From positions 364,629 through 428,628 of the forward strand of contig NZ_JAQMHR010000003.1 in NCBI RefSeq assembly GCF_028309625.1: 64,000 nt of DNA. Reading direction: 5' to 3'. Within the stretch, counting starts at the first letter, position 1, and the number at the start of each line of letters is the position of its first letter. Positions 8,146-17,926 of this stretch are shown in pieces. Under the pieces are notes generated by a model. It was not told the DNA's origin. It saw only the letters and a program-made list of their open reading frames with translations, and did not search any database. The stretch comes from Trichococcus sp. K1Tr. GTDB lineage: Bacteria; Bacillota; Bacilli; Lactobacillales; Aerococcaceae. The position numbers and the translations under genes were made by a program.

Positions 8146-10197
8146 TTAGTCATGACGCAAAGCTTCAATCGGATCGAGCTTGGCTGCTTTATTGGCAGGG
8201 AAGACACCGGCAATGACGCTGATGATGACGCTGGCCAGGATGCCTAACAAGGCATAGGTCGGGGTCATGTGCAGGATGGTCGTCCCGAAGATGCGCTCGA
8301 CCGCCACGTTCCCGATTGTGGAAAGCAGGGCGGCAATGCCGACACCCAGCAGGCCGCTGAACAGGCCGATCAGGAAAGATTCAGAGACGAAGATGCGGCG
8401 GATATCTTTGTTGCGCCCGCCGATCGCTTTGATGACGCCGATTTCCTGCGTCCGCTCAACAACGCTGATGTAGAGGACGGTAAGGATCATGATGGCCGAT
8501 ACGAACAAGGAAATGCCAGCCACACCGGCTAGGATATACGTGAAGATATCCAGCAATTTCGTGAAGGTTTTTGCCAGCGTGTCCGTGGAAGAGCCTGCAT
8601 ATCCCAACCCGTTGATCGCATCTTTGATGTCTTGGGAATTGCTTGTTTCATCCGCGAAAAGATACGCGACATTCGGTTCCACGGTCAAGCCGTTTTCAGC
8701 GTTCATGTCCGCGAAAGTTTCCATCGTCATGAAGACCGAGTCGAAAGCTCCGGAAGGGCCGATCGCGTTTCCGGCTGTGTAGATGCCGCTGACCGTGTAG
8801 GTGCCGTTCAAAGGGTTGCCGTTGACGGAAAGCTTGACTTCGATTTCCTTGCCGATCATCTCTTCAGGGGTGCCGGCCATTCCATCTGCCATTTCCTCGG
8901 TGATCAGGACTTCATCCTGTTCCGGGAACTCGCCGTACAAAATGTTGGAGTCGGTCATGAACTCCGAAGTCGTGCCGAAGTTCATGAAGGGATAATTTTC
9001 GCCTTCATAAACGACCGTGTCGCTGCCCATCGAGAAGGAAGCGTAGGACAATTCCAACTTTTCGACATTCGGAATGGCTTCCAGCTCGGCAATGTTCGCT
9101 TCTTCAAACGGGATGTTCTTCGAAAGCTGCGCGGCCGGATTATCGGCGATCAGCGTACCGCCGATTCCACCACCGCCTCCCATGCCGCCTGGCTGCGCAG
9201 GGGCTGCTTCTGCGACGGTTTCGACGCTAGCGGAGCTGTCGTATTGCGTCTCCTCGGTCATCCGCGCTTCACTGATGATCGGATTGACGTTTTCGTTCAT
9301 CGTGTCGGTCAGGTAGTCGTTGACGCCTTTTCCGAGCGCCAGCATCAGGATGATGCTCATGATGCCGATGCTTCCGCCCAACGCGATCAGGATGTTGCGG
9401 CTCAATTTCTCTTTCATGTTCAACAAGGCCATACGGATGGCCGCGAAGAAACTCAGGTTTTTGTTTTCCTGCTTTGCCTTTATTTGAAAGGCGTTGTCGT
9501 GGAACTGCAGCGGCGGGCGCTTTTCGTCATTGATGATTTTGCCGTCGTCGATCGTCACGATGCGGGTGGAACGCGAAGCGACGCGCTCCGAATGGGTGAC
9601 CATGATGACCAGCTTGCCGGTTTTCGCGATGTCTTGGATGATGTCCAGCACTTGATCCGACGTCTGGGAATCAAGCGCCCCGGTAGGTTCGTCGGCGATG
9701 ATGATGTCCGGGTCATTAACAAGGGCCCGCGCAATCGCCACCCGTTGCTTTTGCCCACCGGATAATTGGTTCGGTTTCTTTTGGTAATGGTCCTTCAAGC
9801 CCAGTTGCTCCAGAACCTCTTTGGCGCGCGCTTTTCGGGTTTTGCTGTCGATGTTCGAAAGCGTCATCGCCAATGTGACGTTGTCCAAAATAGAAAGGTG
9901 AGGGACGAGATTGAAACTTTGGAAAATGAAGCCGATTTTCTCTTTGTGGAAAGCGACCATTTCCTTTTCCTTGAACTGGCCGATATTCTCACCGTCCACC
10001 AGTATTTCACCGTCGAATTGCGAATCCAAGCCGCCCAACAGGTTCATCAGCGTCGACTTGCCGCTGCCGGACTCACCGATGATCGAAACCAATTCGCCTT
10101 TTTCGAAGGACAACTGGACGTCCTTCAATGCGTGGAAACGTTCGCTGTCGGTGATGGGATAATATTTGTTTAAGTTATTTACTTCCAAAAATGCCAT
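8146..10197 (-). CDS. MacB-like ABC exporter, fused ATPase and permease
   Basis: This 683-residue half-transporter carries an N-terminal ABC domain (about 1-230) with Walker [10 protein letters not shown], signature LSGGQKQR and Walker [14 protein letters not shown] membrane segment follows near 270, then a large extracytoplasmic MacB-type region containing a Gly-rich stretch (GGMGGGGG), and three C-terminal membrane helices of the FtsX fold ending [10 protein letters not shown]. Such proteins act as mechanotransmission exporters for peptides, antibiotics or lipoproteins. No separate membrane-fusion gene is adjacent. AGGAGG precedes the start. The gene is preceded by its own promoter and a perfect palindrome, downstream of a tetR-type gene in the same direction, so it is probably induced by a ligand of that regulator. 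Confidence 0.9.
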   Translation of the reverse strand: MAFLEVNNLNKYYPITDSERFHALKDVQLSFEKGELVSIIGESGSGKSTLMNLLGGLDSQFDGEILVDGENIGQFKEKEMVAFHKEKIGFIFQSFNLVPHLSILDNVTLAMTLSNIDSKTRKARAKEVLEQLGLKDHYQKKPNQLSGGQKQRVAIARALVNDPDIIIADEPTGALDSQTSDQVLDIIQDIAKTGKLVIMVTHSERVASRSTRIVTIDDGKIINDEKRPPLQFHDNAFQIKAKQENKNLSFFAAIRMALLNMKEKLSRNILIALGGSIGIMSIILMLALGKGVNDYLTDTMNENVNPIISEARMTEETQYDSSASVETVAEAAPAQPGGMGGGGGIGGTLIADNPAAQLSKNIPFEEANIAELEAIPNVEKLELSYASFSMGSDTVVYEGENYPFMNFGTTSEFMTDSNILYGEFPEQDEVLITEEMADGMAGTPEEMIGKEIEVKLSVNGNPLNGTYTVSGIYTAGNAIGPSGAFDSVFMTMETFADMNAENGLTVEPNVAYLFADETSNSQDIKDAINGLGYAGSSTDTLAKTFTKLLDIFTYILAGVAGISLFVSAIMILTVLYISVVERTQEIGVIKAIGGRNKDIRRIFVSESFLIGLFSGLLGVGIAALLSTIGNVAVERIFGTTILHMTPTYALLGILASVIISVIAGVFPANKAAKLDPIEALRHD

Positions 10198-10223
10198 ATA
10201 ACTGTTCCTCCTCTTAAATAAAT

Positions 10224-10243
10224 AAGTGAGTAATCACTCACTT
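10224..10243. promoter_or_regulatory. TetR-type operator
   Basis: Perfect inverted repeat AAGTGAGT-AATC-ACTCACTT between the exporter start codon and its promoter, at roughly +9 to +28 of the transcript. The adjacent TetR regulator is the obvious ligand. Confidence 0.75.
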
Positions 10244-10258
10244 TTATCTTGTGGGTAC

Positions 10259-10288
10259 AGTATAGTCCTTAACAGAGCAGACTGTCAA
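10259..10288 (-). promoter_or_regulatory. Promoter of the exporter gene
   Basis: Minus-strand -35 TTGACA (10283-10288) and -10 TATACT (10259-10264) are separated by 18 bp. Confidence 0.7.
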
Positions 10289-10295
10289 GGACTGA

Positions 10296-10940
10296 TTATG
10301 GCTGGAGGCCTTTTTCGAGAAAAAGAATCAAATGATCGGTTTCGACATTCGCATCGGCGTTGCTTGAGAGACCCATCGATTTCGCGACGACAAAGCCGGC
10401 AACCGTGCTGATGATCAGGCGGATGATTTCTTCATTCGGCCAGTCGACGATCTCTTGCTTTTGTTTGAACAGATCCAGAAGTTGATTGATTTCTTGGAAC
10501 AGAGCTCCCGGAATCAACGTCAGCAGATTGTCGCGCATGCTTTCCTGGTAGAGATATTCCGTCAGAAAGATTTTCCAGATTTTCATGTTGTTGCCGGCGA
10601 AATCGATCCTGTCAGGCAGGACATGGTGGAGAAAATGATGGAAGGATAAGTCAGCCATATTCTCTTTATTTTTCTGCAGCTCCGCTGGGATCAACACTTC
10701 GAGCGACTTGCTGAGGATCGGCAAAATGCTGGCATACAACAAATTCTCCTTCGAACCGAAATGCTTGAAGATGGTGCCTTCCGCCACATTCGCCAATAGG
10801 GAGATGTCCTTGGTCGAAGTATTCGAATAGCCTTTTTCCGCGAACAACTCCAGGCTGGCGCTCAAAATAGCCTGCATCTTCGGCGTCAGTTTTTCGTTGT
10901 TCTGGATTTTGTGTTTAAAGATTTCAAAAACCGAATCCAC
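10296..10940 (-). CDS. TetR/AcrR-family transcriptional regulator
   Basis: This 214-residue regulator has the TetR DNA-binding domain at residues ~18-65 (ILSASLELFAEKGYSNTST, then VAEGTIFKHFGSKENLL). It is followed by an all-helical ligand domain that I cannot assign to a ligand. It is transcribed in the same direction as the exporter, 98 bp upstream, and that gap contains a strong promoter and a 20-bp palindrome. The most economical reading is repression of the exporter. Whether it also represses itself is unclear, as I see no second palindrome upstream of its own start. Confidence 0.9.
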   Translation of the reverse strand: MDSVFEIFKHKIQNNEKLTPKMQAILSASLELFAEKGYSNTSTKDISLLANVAEGTIFKHFGSKENLLYASILPILSKSLEVLIPAELQKNKENMADLSFHHFLHHVLPDRIDFAGNNMKIWKIFLTEYLYQESMRDNLLTLIPGALFQEINQLLDLFKQKQEIVDWPNEEIIRLIISTVAGFVVAKSMGLSSNADANVETDHLILFLEKGLQP

Positions 10941-11039
10941 TCTATCCGCTCCTTTACTGTTGTTTTGGTTTCATCTTACGGCGTAAACCGGAAACAAGCA
11001 AGCAGTTTCCGGAGATTGGTGGCGGATGTGCGGAGACCG

Positions 11040-11215
11040 GAGATCGGATCGATTGGGCGGAGTTTCCCCGCCAAAGGCCGTTTGGCGGGGAGAACCCGCT
11101 CGTCATAGAACAGAATTCCCCGCCAAAACCGATTTGGCGGGCTAAATCAGCATCATGCGGCCCGAAATAAACCGCCAAAGACTGTTTGGCGGGGAAACTC
11201 CCGCCCCGAGAAAAC
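11040..11215. repeat. Family C intergenic repeat, copy 2
   Basis: Series of GGCGGG/CCCGCC hairpins filling most of the gap 10941-11243. The segment 11129-11208 matches 7965-8045 with only a few differences. No gene is visible here. Confidence 0.75.
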
Positions 11216-11243
11216 CAAAAATACCGCCTCGCTATTCAGACCG

Positions 11244-12200
11244 TCAAAGCAGCACCGTCATCAGAATGATGAACGTCACGATGGAGAGGATGACGTTCAG
11301 CGAGAGGAAATTCATGATGAAGCTCTTGTCGGGGCAATCGCCTTCGATGAAGACAGGAATAATGAAGGAGGGCGGACAGATGAACATCGTGTAGACGGCC
11401 ATCTGGAACATCCGGTCCAAGCCAAGCAGCCTGTCGATGACGAATGTGTTCAGCAGATAGGCCAACAGAAGCATCATACCAATCCGGAGCAATACCGCCG
11501 GGAGCGGAACCAAGAGCTGTTTCAGATCGAAATGGAGCTCATAGCCGATCACCAGCAGAATAAGCGGCAAAGTGATTTCTGCCAGCATTCCCGCAGTAGC
11601 GACCAATGCGGAGGTCACAGGGTTCGTGTGGAAAAACGTCCGCCCTCCAAGCATGGAGGCGAGAATTCCCAAAAACATGGAGATCAGGAAAGGGGATTTG
11701 ACTAGATGTTTGACCTGGTCCTTCAAGCTCATCCGTTTTCTGCCGGTTTGGTTGCAGCCGACTTTATCCAAAAAAGTCGCGAGTACGATGAAGATGAATA
11801 TCAGATTGCCGATATCGAGGATGGCCAATCTGTACAGGTGCTCGGCGCCGAAAGTGGAGATGAAGAGCGGATAGCCGATGATGCCGGTGACGAAGCTGGA
11901 ATAGACTGCCGGGAAGAATGCATTGGATGATTTCCAGATTTTTTTGAACAAAAATCCCATCGAGAAAGCCAGCAGGCAAGTGATGAAGACCGCGACGGAG
12001 CCCCATAGGTAGTCCGCTTGCAGATCGGCATCCAATAAAATCAGAAACAAAAGACAGGGCAAGGCCAGGTTCAAAATCAGCTTCTTCATGCCTTTGACGG
12101 CATCGGCGCTGATGAATGCGGTCTTCTCCAGAACAACCCCTGTCATTATCAGCGCGATGACCGGAAATGCCTTCAAGGCGATGGTTATGATGTCGTTCAT
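11244..12200 (-). CDS. AEC-family transporter (auxin efflux carrier-like permease)
   Basis: This 318-residue integral membrane protein has about ten hydrophobic helices in two five-helix bundles. The start MNDIITIALKAFPVIALIMTG (12200) is chosen because AAGGGGG lies 8 bases upstream; an in-frame extension to 12263 has no ribosome site. The AEC family exports or exchanges small organic acids such as malate, malonate or amino acids. No substrate clue is visible in the neighbours. It is divergent from the hydrolase operon. Confidence 0.8.
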   Translation of the reverse strand: MNDIITIALKAFPVIALIMTGVVLEKTAFISADAVKGMKKLILNLALPCLLFLILLDADLQADYLWGSVAVFITCLLAFSMGFLFKKIWKSSNAFFPAVYSSFVTGIIGYPLFISTFGAEHLYRLAILDIGNLIFIFIVLATFLDKVGCNQTGRKRMSLKDQVKHLVKSPFLISMFLGILASMLGGRTFFHTNPVTSALVATAGMLAEITLPLILLVIGYELHFDLKQLLVPLPAVLLRIGMMLLLAYLLNTFVIDRLLGLDRMFQMAVYTMFICPPSFIIPVFIEGDCPDKSFIMNFLSLNVILSIVTFIILMTVLL

Positions 12201-12549
12201 GAAAAATATCCCCCTTCGTCCACCTGAAGTACGGCGCTGACAGTTGCCAAATGCGATGGCCAAGATAGCTGCAAAGGAATGGACACGATAGGATAGTTGC
12301 TGCGGGCACCCGCAAACTTATTTGTTACTTCACTGCTATTGTGCGCCCAATGGATTGGGTTATGCAAATGATATGGCACGGATCGGAATTTCTACTTGCC
12401 GCTATTAGGAGGCGGGTGCTTTCCATATTAACAATAATCATTCCGGATGATGATCTAAAATTAGCGAACCGAATCAGGAGGAATTATAATGGGGGTGAAT
12501 GAAACCCCGGCAGGTGCATGAAAAGTATTATGATGAAAGGAAGTGCCCG
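12201..12549. other. Divergent intergenic region with palindromes and a mini-ORF
   Basis: This gap between the AEC transporter and the hydrolase contains GCGGG-CA-CCCGC (12302-12313) and CCCAAT-GG-ATTGGG (12348-12361), both possible operators. At 12489 a 10-codon reading frame follows AGGAGG with ideal spacing; it could be a leader peptide for the hydrolase operon or chance. I see no convincing sigma-A promoter. Confidence 0.35.
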
Positions 12550-13338
12550 ATGGAACTTATCGCAAAGAGTGCCGAACTGACGAACGGCCTGCGCCTGAGC
12601 TATGCCGAACAGGGCGCAAATAGCGGTACGCCGCTTATCCTGTTGCCCGGGATCGCAGATTCCTGGCGCATCTTCGAGCCGCTGCTTGCGGAACTCACGG
12701 AGAGCGTCCACGTATATGCCTTGAGCCAACGGGGACATGGCGATTCGGATCGGCCCAAGAGCGGATACCGCACCCGTGATTTTGTGGAGGATCTGCGACT
12801 GTTCATGGATGCGCTGCAGATTGGTGAAGCGGTCATCGTAGGGGCTTCAAGCGGCGGTTTCGCAGCCCGCAGCTTCGCCGCAACGCATCCGGAACGGACG
12901 GCGGGTCTGGTCCTGTTGGGTTCACCCGCCACGCTGACAGGGCGGCCGAACTTGTTTGCGGAGCTGAAGGATCCGATTGATCCTGGTTTCATGAAAAGTT
13001 TTGCGGAGAGCGTCCTTTCCCGCGCGGCATCTGCTGAAGCCTTGGACAGCATGATAGCCGAAAACCTGAAGGTGCCTGCCCGGGTATGGGTGGAAACCAG
13101 CAACGGCCTGCTTGAAGAAACACTTCCCGGCGAGCTCGCCAAAATCCAAGCGCCCACGCTCATCGTCTGGGGCGATCGGGATCCCATCATCACGAATGAG
13201 GACCAGCTCGCGTTAACTGAAGTTATCAAGGGGTCCAAGCTCATCGCACACTCTGGATCGGGTCATATGCTCTATTGGGAAGAACCCGCCCTGATCGCAC
13301 GGGATATTGTTGATTTCCTTATCAATGGAAAGATTTAG
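12550..13338 (+). CDS. Alpha/beta-fold hydrolase
   Basis: This 262-residue soluble hydrolase has the nucleophile elbow G-A-S-S-G, oxyanion region LLPGIADSW, an acid in WGDRDPI and the catalytic His in GSGHMLYWEEP. These form a complete triad. The ATG at 12550 is preferred because GAAAGGAAG sits 7 bases upstream; the longer frame starting at 12499 lacks a site at the right distance. It is the first of three consecutive plus-strand genes (hydrolase, nitroreductase-like, DUF1538), with gaps of 82 and 58 bp. The substrate is unknown. Confidence 0.85.
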   Translation: MELIAKSAELTNGLRLSYAEQGANSGTPLILLPGIADSWRIFEPLLAELTESVHVYALSQRGHGDSDRPKSGYRTRDFVEDLRLFMDALQIGEAVIVGASSGGFAARSFAATHPERTAGLVLLGSPATLTGRPNLFAELKDPIDPGFMKSFAESVLSRAASAEALDSMIAENLKVPARVWVETSNGLLEETLPGELAKIQAPTLIVWGDRDPIITNEDQLALTEVIKGSKLIAHSGSGHMLYWEEPALIARDIVDFLINGKI

Positions 13339-13420
13339 TCAGTCCAAAAGCAATCCATCTGCAACGAGCCAACCGTCGTTCATCATTTTTGTTGAACATT
13401 AAGAAAGGAAGTTCTTTGTT

Positions 13421-14713
13421 ATGGCTAAACAAAATCCCCCGCCAGGGTACAAAGACATGATGGCATTCAGCCTCGTCGATGCCCTGTTGGGAAGACGTTC
13501 CCGCCGCTTCTTCAGGGGTGCAGAGATCCCGGACGGCGTCTTTGCCTACAAGTCCCGTTTCGAACCGGAACCGTTGAGTGAATTGGAAAAAATGCTTGTC
13601 GTGGCTGCCTGCGGAGGAAACACGAGCTGGCATCACATGCACTACCGCGCCAAGGAATACGCCCCGCAGCTGTCCAATTACGCAGGCGCCGCCAGTGGAC
13701 GCACCTTCCCATCGTCAGCCGGTTTCCATACGAGCAAGATCTTTTTCACAGATGATGAGGGGGTCTATGTGCTCGACAACCGGGATGAGCCGGCTTTTGC
13801 GGAAAGGGGGAAGGACGGGGAGCTGGACTTCGAAGAGATGGTGGCGGACATGCAGGCGCATGTCACCAAATTGCAGGACGGGCGCCTGAAAGTGCCGGCG
13901 GAAATGCCGCATGTCGAGCCGCACAACACTTGGGTGGCCAATCAACCCGGTACGCTGATGGTCATCCCGGTGGCCGATATCTCGCTGCATCTTATTCTCG
14001 GACTCTGTTATTTGGTTCAGAACCGCTTTGTCCTCTATGATGACATCAATAAGCGCAGCATCCCGGGCATCGAGCAGTTCAGTCACATCATTGATCCGCA
14101 AAACGTCTACCCGATAACAGTCGCCGAACAGCTGATGCTCGCAGAAGCCACCGCCGAGCTATCCACCAGTTGCTATGCAGGCGCCTTGATGCTGCAGGCG
14201 ATGGGCTTGGGCGGTTGGATGTACGATGGCATCAATCCGCTCAGCCTACTTGGTGCGAGCGGCGATCCGGCTGTTCCCGGCTTGGGCTTCCGTTTCGATA
14301 CCCGGGAGGACTGGCCCATTCCGAACGTCACCGGTCTGGAAGGCGTGATGGAGGGCTTCTGCCCGCCGCATTATCCGGATATGCGGGCGGCGGTCGAAGC
14401 GATCGTGAAGCGCAAATTCGGGCCAGGCGGACCGTTCCACCCGGATACACCAGGGCCTTGGAAAGATTCGAAAAAGGTCCGTTCCGCTGCGAAAGTGCAT
14501 GATGAAGACTTCATCGCCTGCGTCACTTTGCAGGCGCAATACATCTTCGACACATTCGGCAAGTTCCCTGCGACCGTCCCGACCATGGCAATCGTGACCT
14601 TCCTGCAGGCGCACCACCTTGATCTGGAATTCTACGACAAGTTCTACAACCCCGGCGCTTATCTGAAGACGCATGCGGAGCATATGGAGAAATGGCATCC
14701 GCATGATCAATGA
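13421..14713 (+). CDS. Nitroreductase-like protein, 430 residues
   Basis: I do not recognise a characterised family. The N-terminus (residues ~20-65) has LLGRRSRRFF and PLSELEKMLVVAACGG, which resembles the FMN phosphate-binding start of nitroreductases. Residues ~240-270 contain LQAMGLGGWMYDG, similar to the C-terminal flavin-contact region of that fold. At 430 residues it is twice the usual nitroreductase length, with a Trp/His/Pro-rich insert and tail. AAGAAAGGAAG precedes the start. It is probably a cytoplasmic flavoprotein co-transcribed with the hydrolase and the DUF1538 membrane protein. No substrate can be inferred. Confidence 0.6.
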   Translation: MAKQNPPPGYKDMMAFSLVDALLGRRSRRFFRGAEIPDGVFAYKSRFEPEPLSELEKMLVVAACGGNTSWHHMHYRAKEYAPQLSNYAGAASGRTFPSSAGFHTSKIFFTDDEGVYVLDNRDEPAFAERGKDGELDFEEMVADMQAHVTKLQDGRLKVPAEMPHVEPHNTWVANQPGTLMVIPVADISLHLILGLCYLVQNRFVLYDDINKRSIPGIEQFSHIIDPQNVYPITVAEQLMLAEATAELSTSCYAGALMLQAMGLGGWMYDGINPLSLLGASGDPAVPGLGFRFDTREDWPIPNVTGLEGVMEGFCPPHYPDMRAAVEAIVKRKFGPGGPFHPDTPGPWKDSKKVRSAAKVHDEDFIACVTLQAQYIFDTFGKFPATVPTMAIVTFLQAHHLDLEFYDKFYNPGAYLKTHAEHMEKWHPHDQ

Positions 14714-14771
14714 GAATAGGCCATCATGACTGGGTATGTCCGCACTTGCTTTTGGGAGAGGAGTGATTTCG

Positions 14772-16292
14772 TTGAACCTATTTTTGTCGAAGGTCCGGGA
14801 AGTGCTGCAAGCGGTCCTTCCGGTCGTCGGAATCGTCCTGCTGCTGCATATCACCTTGACGCCGCTGACCGACCTGCAGCTTGCCCGTTTTCTGTTCGGT
14901 GCCCTCTGCATAACAGCGGGCCTATCCATTTTTCTCTACGCCATCGATTTGAGCGTCAACCTGATTGGTCGGGCGATGGGGCGGACCTTCGCCAAGACGG
15001 ACAGCCTCCTATTGCTGGCAGGAGCGGGACTGGCTTTGGGTTTCATCATTTCCATCGCGGAGCCCGACCTGCACATCCTGGCCGGACAAGTCGAACGGCT
15101 GACTGCGGGAACGGTCTCGAAATGGGGGATCATCCTCGTCGTTTCGGTCGGCATCGCCGTCATGCTTGCGATCGGGCTGATCCGGATCGTCAAAACCTTC
15201 CCCCTCCACAAACTGCTCGTAGGTTTCTATGCCGGCGTGTTCCTGTTGGCTCTGTCCGCCTCCGATGAATTCCTCGCCATCGCCTTCGATGCTTCGGGCG
15301 CAACAACCGGCGCCATGACGGTACCATTCATCATGTCGATGGCGTTGGGGGTCACGCTGCTGCGCAAAAGCACCCTCGCTTCCAATGATTGTGGATTCGG
15401 CCTAATCGGGGTCGTTTCGATCGGTCCCATTCTGTCGGTTTTGGTGATGGACCGCTTCAGAGAAACCTTGCAGGGAACCCCCATAGCTGAGGCTCCGGTC
15501 CGAACGCCTTTAACGGTTTCGCAAACCGTATTGGGCCCGTTCCTCGACAAAGTGCCGGTCATAGCCGAAGAAGTGCTGCTGGCGTTGTTGCCCATCTTCC
15601 TGATTTTCATGCTGCTGCAACGCGTTTCCTTCCGGCTGTCCCGCAAAAACGTCTCGTGGATCATCTACGGACTGCTGCTGACCTACATAGGCCTCTTCCT
15701 GTTCCTACTTGGCGCGCAGGGCGGTTTCATGGAAGTCGGACGCACGATCGGTTTCAACGTTGCTTCTTTGGATAATAAACTATATTTGCTTGTGATCAGC
15801 TTTGTGCTCGGTTTGGTCACCGTCTTGGCGGAACCGGCCGTCCATGTTCTGACGCACCAAATCGAAGACATCACGAACGGCGCTGTCAAAAGGAATGCGG
15901 TCAAAGCCGTTCTGTCCTTGGGAATCGGTACGGCCGTCGCCTTGGCGATGTTGCGGATCGTCTTCCCTCAGATTCAGCTATGGCACTATCTGCTGCCGGG
16001 CTACCTCATTGCGCTGACACTGACCTTTTTCGTACCCAAAATATTTGTCGGCATCGCCTTCGATTCCGGAGGCGTCGCATCCGGACCGATGACAGCGACA
16101 TTCATCCTCTCCTTCGTCCAAGGAGCGGCCAGCGCGATGGCCGGAGACAGCCTCGTCTCCGACAGTTTCGGCATGATCGCCCTCGTCGCGATGACCCCGA
16201 TCATCGCCGTTCAGGTGTTGGGGCTTGTGTATAAGCTGCGGGCAGATGGAAACAATGGAGACGGAATTCAATGTAATCCTGGAAAAGAATAG
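14772..16292 (+). CDS. DUF1538-family membrane protein, two-domain
   Basis: This polytopic membrane protein of ~506 residues is built from two homologous halves. Both carry a segment with SIAEPDLHIL or VLAEPAVHVLTHQI and another with IAFDASGATTGAM or IAFDSGGVASGPM. This duplication is characteristic of DUF1538 proteins, whose function is not established; transport is assumed. The TTG start at 14772 is favoured by AGAGGAG 8 bases upstream, although an ATG at 14736 is in frame. It is the last gene of the hydrolase/nitroreductase-like run and is followed immediately by repeat array B. Confidence 0.75.
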   Translation: MNLFLSKVREVLQAVLPVVGIVLLLHITLTPLTDLQLARFLFGALCITAGLSIFLYAIDLSVNLIGRAMGRTFAKTDSLLLLAGAGLALGFIISIAEPDLHILAGQVERLTAGTVSKWGIILVVSVGIAVMLAIGLIRIVKTFPLHKLLVGFYAGVFLLALSASDEFLAIAFDASGATTGAMTVPFIMSMALGVTLLRKSTLASNDCGFGLIGVVSIGPILSVLVMDRFRETLQGTPIAEAPVRTPLTVSQTVLGPFLDKVPVIAEEVLLALLPIFLIFMLLQRVSFRLSRKNVSWIIYGLLLTYIGLFLFLLGAQGGFMEVGRTIGFNVASLDNKLYLLVISFVLGLVTVLAEPAVHVLTHQIEDITNGAVKRNAVKAVLSLGIGTAVALAMLRIVFPQIQLWHYLLPGYLIALTLTFFVPKIFVGIAFDSGGVASGPMTATFILSFVQGAASAMAGDSLVSDSFGMIALVAMTPIIAVQVLGLVYKLRADGNNGDGIQCNPGKE

Positions 16293-16530
16293 CGGAGAAT
16301 ACCGAAGAGCCGACACCCGCGCGATGTGTTGACTGAACGGAAGTCGGAGAACACCGAACAGTCGACGTCCGCACCATGTGTTGACTGACCGAGAAGTGAA
16401 GAATACCGAACAGCCGACGCCCACGCGATATGTTGACTGAACGCAGAACGGAGAATGCTGAACAGTCGACGCCGGCACGGTATGTCAGCTGAACGTAGAT
16501 CGAAGAACACCGAAAAGCCGACGGCCACGC
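16290..16530. repeat. Family B tandem repeat array (51-bp units)
   Basis: About five units of ~51 bp. Each contains GAATACCGAACAGCCGAC and TGTTGACTGAACG, and the GTCGGCTG/CAGCCGAC parts can pair. Because 51 is a multiple of three, minus-strand frames stay open across the array, but they lack ribosome sites. It starts right after the DUF1538 stop codon. Confidence 0.8.
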
Positions 16531-16538
16531 GGTATGCA

Positions 16539-16726
16539 TGTCACTGGCTAACGCCCTTCGAAAGCACAAAACACCCTAGAATAACATTTAGGCTCTTCAA
16601 ATAAACAAAAACCAGGCAGCCGCCTCTCCAACGATGGATGAAGCGGCTGCCTTTTTAGTCTGGATAAGCCTGAAGGAGAAGAATGTCAACTGAACGAAGA
16701 ATGAATGTTACCGAATAGCCGACGAA
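16539..16726. repeat. Long direct repeat, left copy, with terminator
   Basis: About 185 bp resembling 18972-19156 with scattered substitutions (for example GAAAGCACAAAACACCCTAG is shared). It includes a terminator, GGCAGCCGC/GCGGCTGCC plus T run, at 16615-16656. The two copies bracket the NERD and toxin-antitoxin genes. Confidence 0.75.
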
Positions 16727-16890
16727 AGGCGGATATGTCGGCTGAACGTAAATCGGGGGATGGGGAACAGTCGACACCCGCGCGATGTGTTGACTGAACG
16801 AGGAGTGACGGACACCGAACAGTCGACAAGAAGAAAAAACGTCGACTGAACGAAGGGAACAAGAACACAAACAGCCGACGAACGATGCAG
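16670..16890. repeat. Family B tandem repeat array
   Basis: Four more diverged 51-bp units of the same family, placed between the direct repeat and the NERD gene. Confidence 0.75.
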
Positions 16891-17018
16891 CATAAATCCT
16901 CATTTGCGTAGAAACAGATTTTGTATTTCATAAATAATATCCGCTTCTTCAAATATAGAAGCTGTATGGCAAATTATGCGTATACTACCTTTGAAAATAA
17001 ATATTGGAGGCGGATGTA

Positions 17019-17926
17019 TTGGCATTTAAAGAACGCACAAAATCTATGCATTTACGCATTTATGAAATTTTAGCCGTATGCGATTGGATAAAGAAAATTT
17101 TTACTACTATCTCAATTTGAAAAAGGGATATGAGGGTGAGTGCCGATTTGACGGATTGACAGAAAAACTGGGGGCGAAATGTATTGTTCTGAATGATTTG
17201 CAATTGGAAATTAGACGTTCTTCCTTACAGATAGACGCGTTGCTAATTTGTGAAGGTAAAATAGTGTTATATGAAATCAAAAATTACGGTGGGATACACC
17301 ACTGGGGGCCGGAAGAATTTACGAAGCAATCGGGCACTACTTTGGAAAATCCTTCCCTGCAATTAACGAAAACAAAAGTAAGGCTGCGGAAGCTCCTGAA
17401 GAGCATGGGCTATTCGATTGAAATTCAAGCATTTATAGTATACGTAAATCCAGAATTTTCAATCTGGGGAGCCCCGTGCGAGGGTGACAGCATTCTTCCT
17501 GGGCAGATTTCGGAGCATTTCCGTGAACTGCAAAATATGAAACCCGTAACAAATCCGGAACTGGAAAAGTTGGCGCAAGCACTTGTTGAATGTCATGATC
17601 CTGAGTATCCAAGTAAGTTGATCAAATTTGACTATGAAAAAATGAATAAAGGGATAAATTGCCCAACTTGTGGACTGCTCGTGCAAAATTTCTGCAGACG
17701 CTCCCATGTGTGTGAAAGTTGCGGGAAGAAGATGATCATACAAAAAGCCATCAGCAATAGCATTACGGACTTCCAAATCCTTTTTCCAAATGAAAAACTG
17801 ACAACAAAACGTTTGGCAGATTGGTGCGGCACGGAAGATACAAATCGCGTGTATAAGGTTTTGAAGCGAGAATATCATGCTGCTGGAAGTGAGAGTGGCA
17901 GATATTATATCCCGTTGAATGAATAG
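17019..17926 (+). pseudogene. NERD-domain nuclease-related gene with an apparent frameshift near codon 20
   Basis: The 282-residue frame from 17078 contains a nuclease-related domain: GYEGECRFD, then QIDALLI and YEIKNYGG, which supply the usual E, D and E-x-K residues. A C-terminal Cys4 zinc ribbon (CPTC...CESC) follows. That frame has no ribosome site. GGAGG at 17006-17010 instead serves a TTG at 17019 whose frame encodes MAFKERTKSMHLRIYEILA, a start I associate with NERD proteins, but that frame ends at an early stop. A single-base indel around 17073-17077 would join the two. It is either a recent frameshift, a sequencing error or programmed slippage. NERD proteins are often linked to mobile DNA and DNA processing. 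Confidence 0.65.

Noticed and set aside
8632..9765. A 377-codon plus-strand frame across the exporter gene
   Set aside because: Antisense shadow of the MacB-like gene; no motif and no ribosome site.
12489..12521. A 10-codon leader frame after AGGAGG before the hydrolase
   Set aside because: Only noted within the gap; no attenuator structure or regulatory codons support it as a gene.
16290..16530. Possible CRISPR array
   Set aside because: Units are contiguous and diverge along their whole length, with no constant repeats and unique spacers, and no cas genes are in the window.
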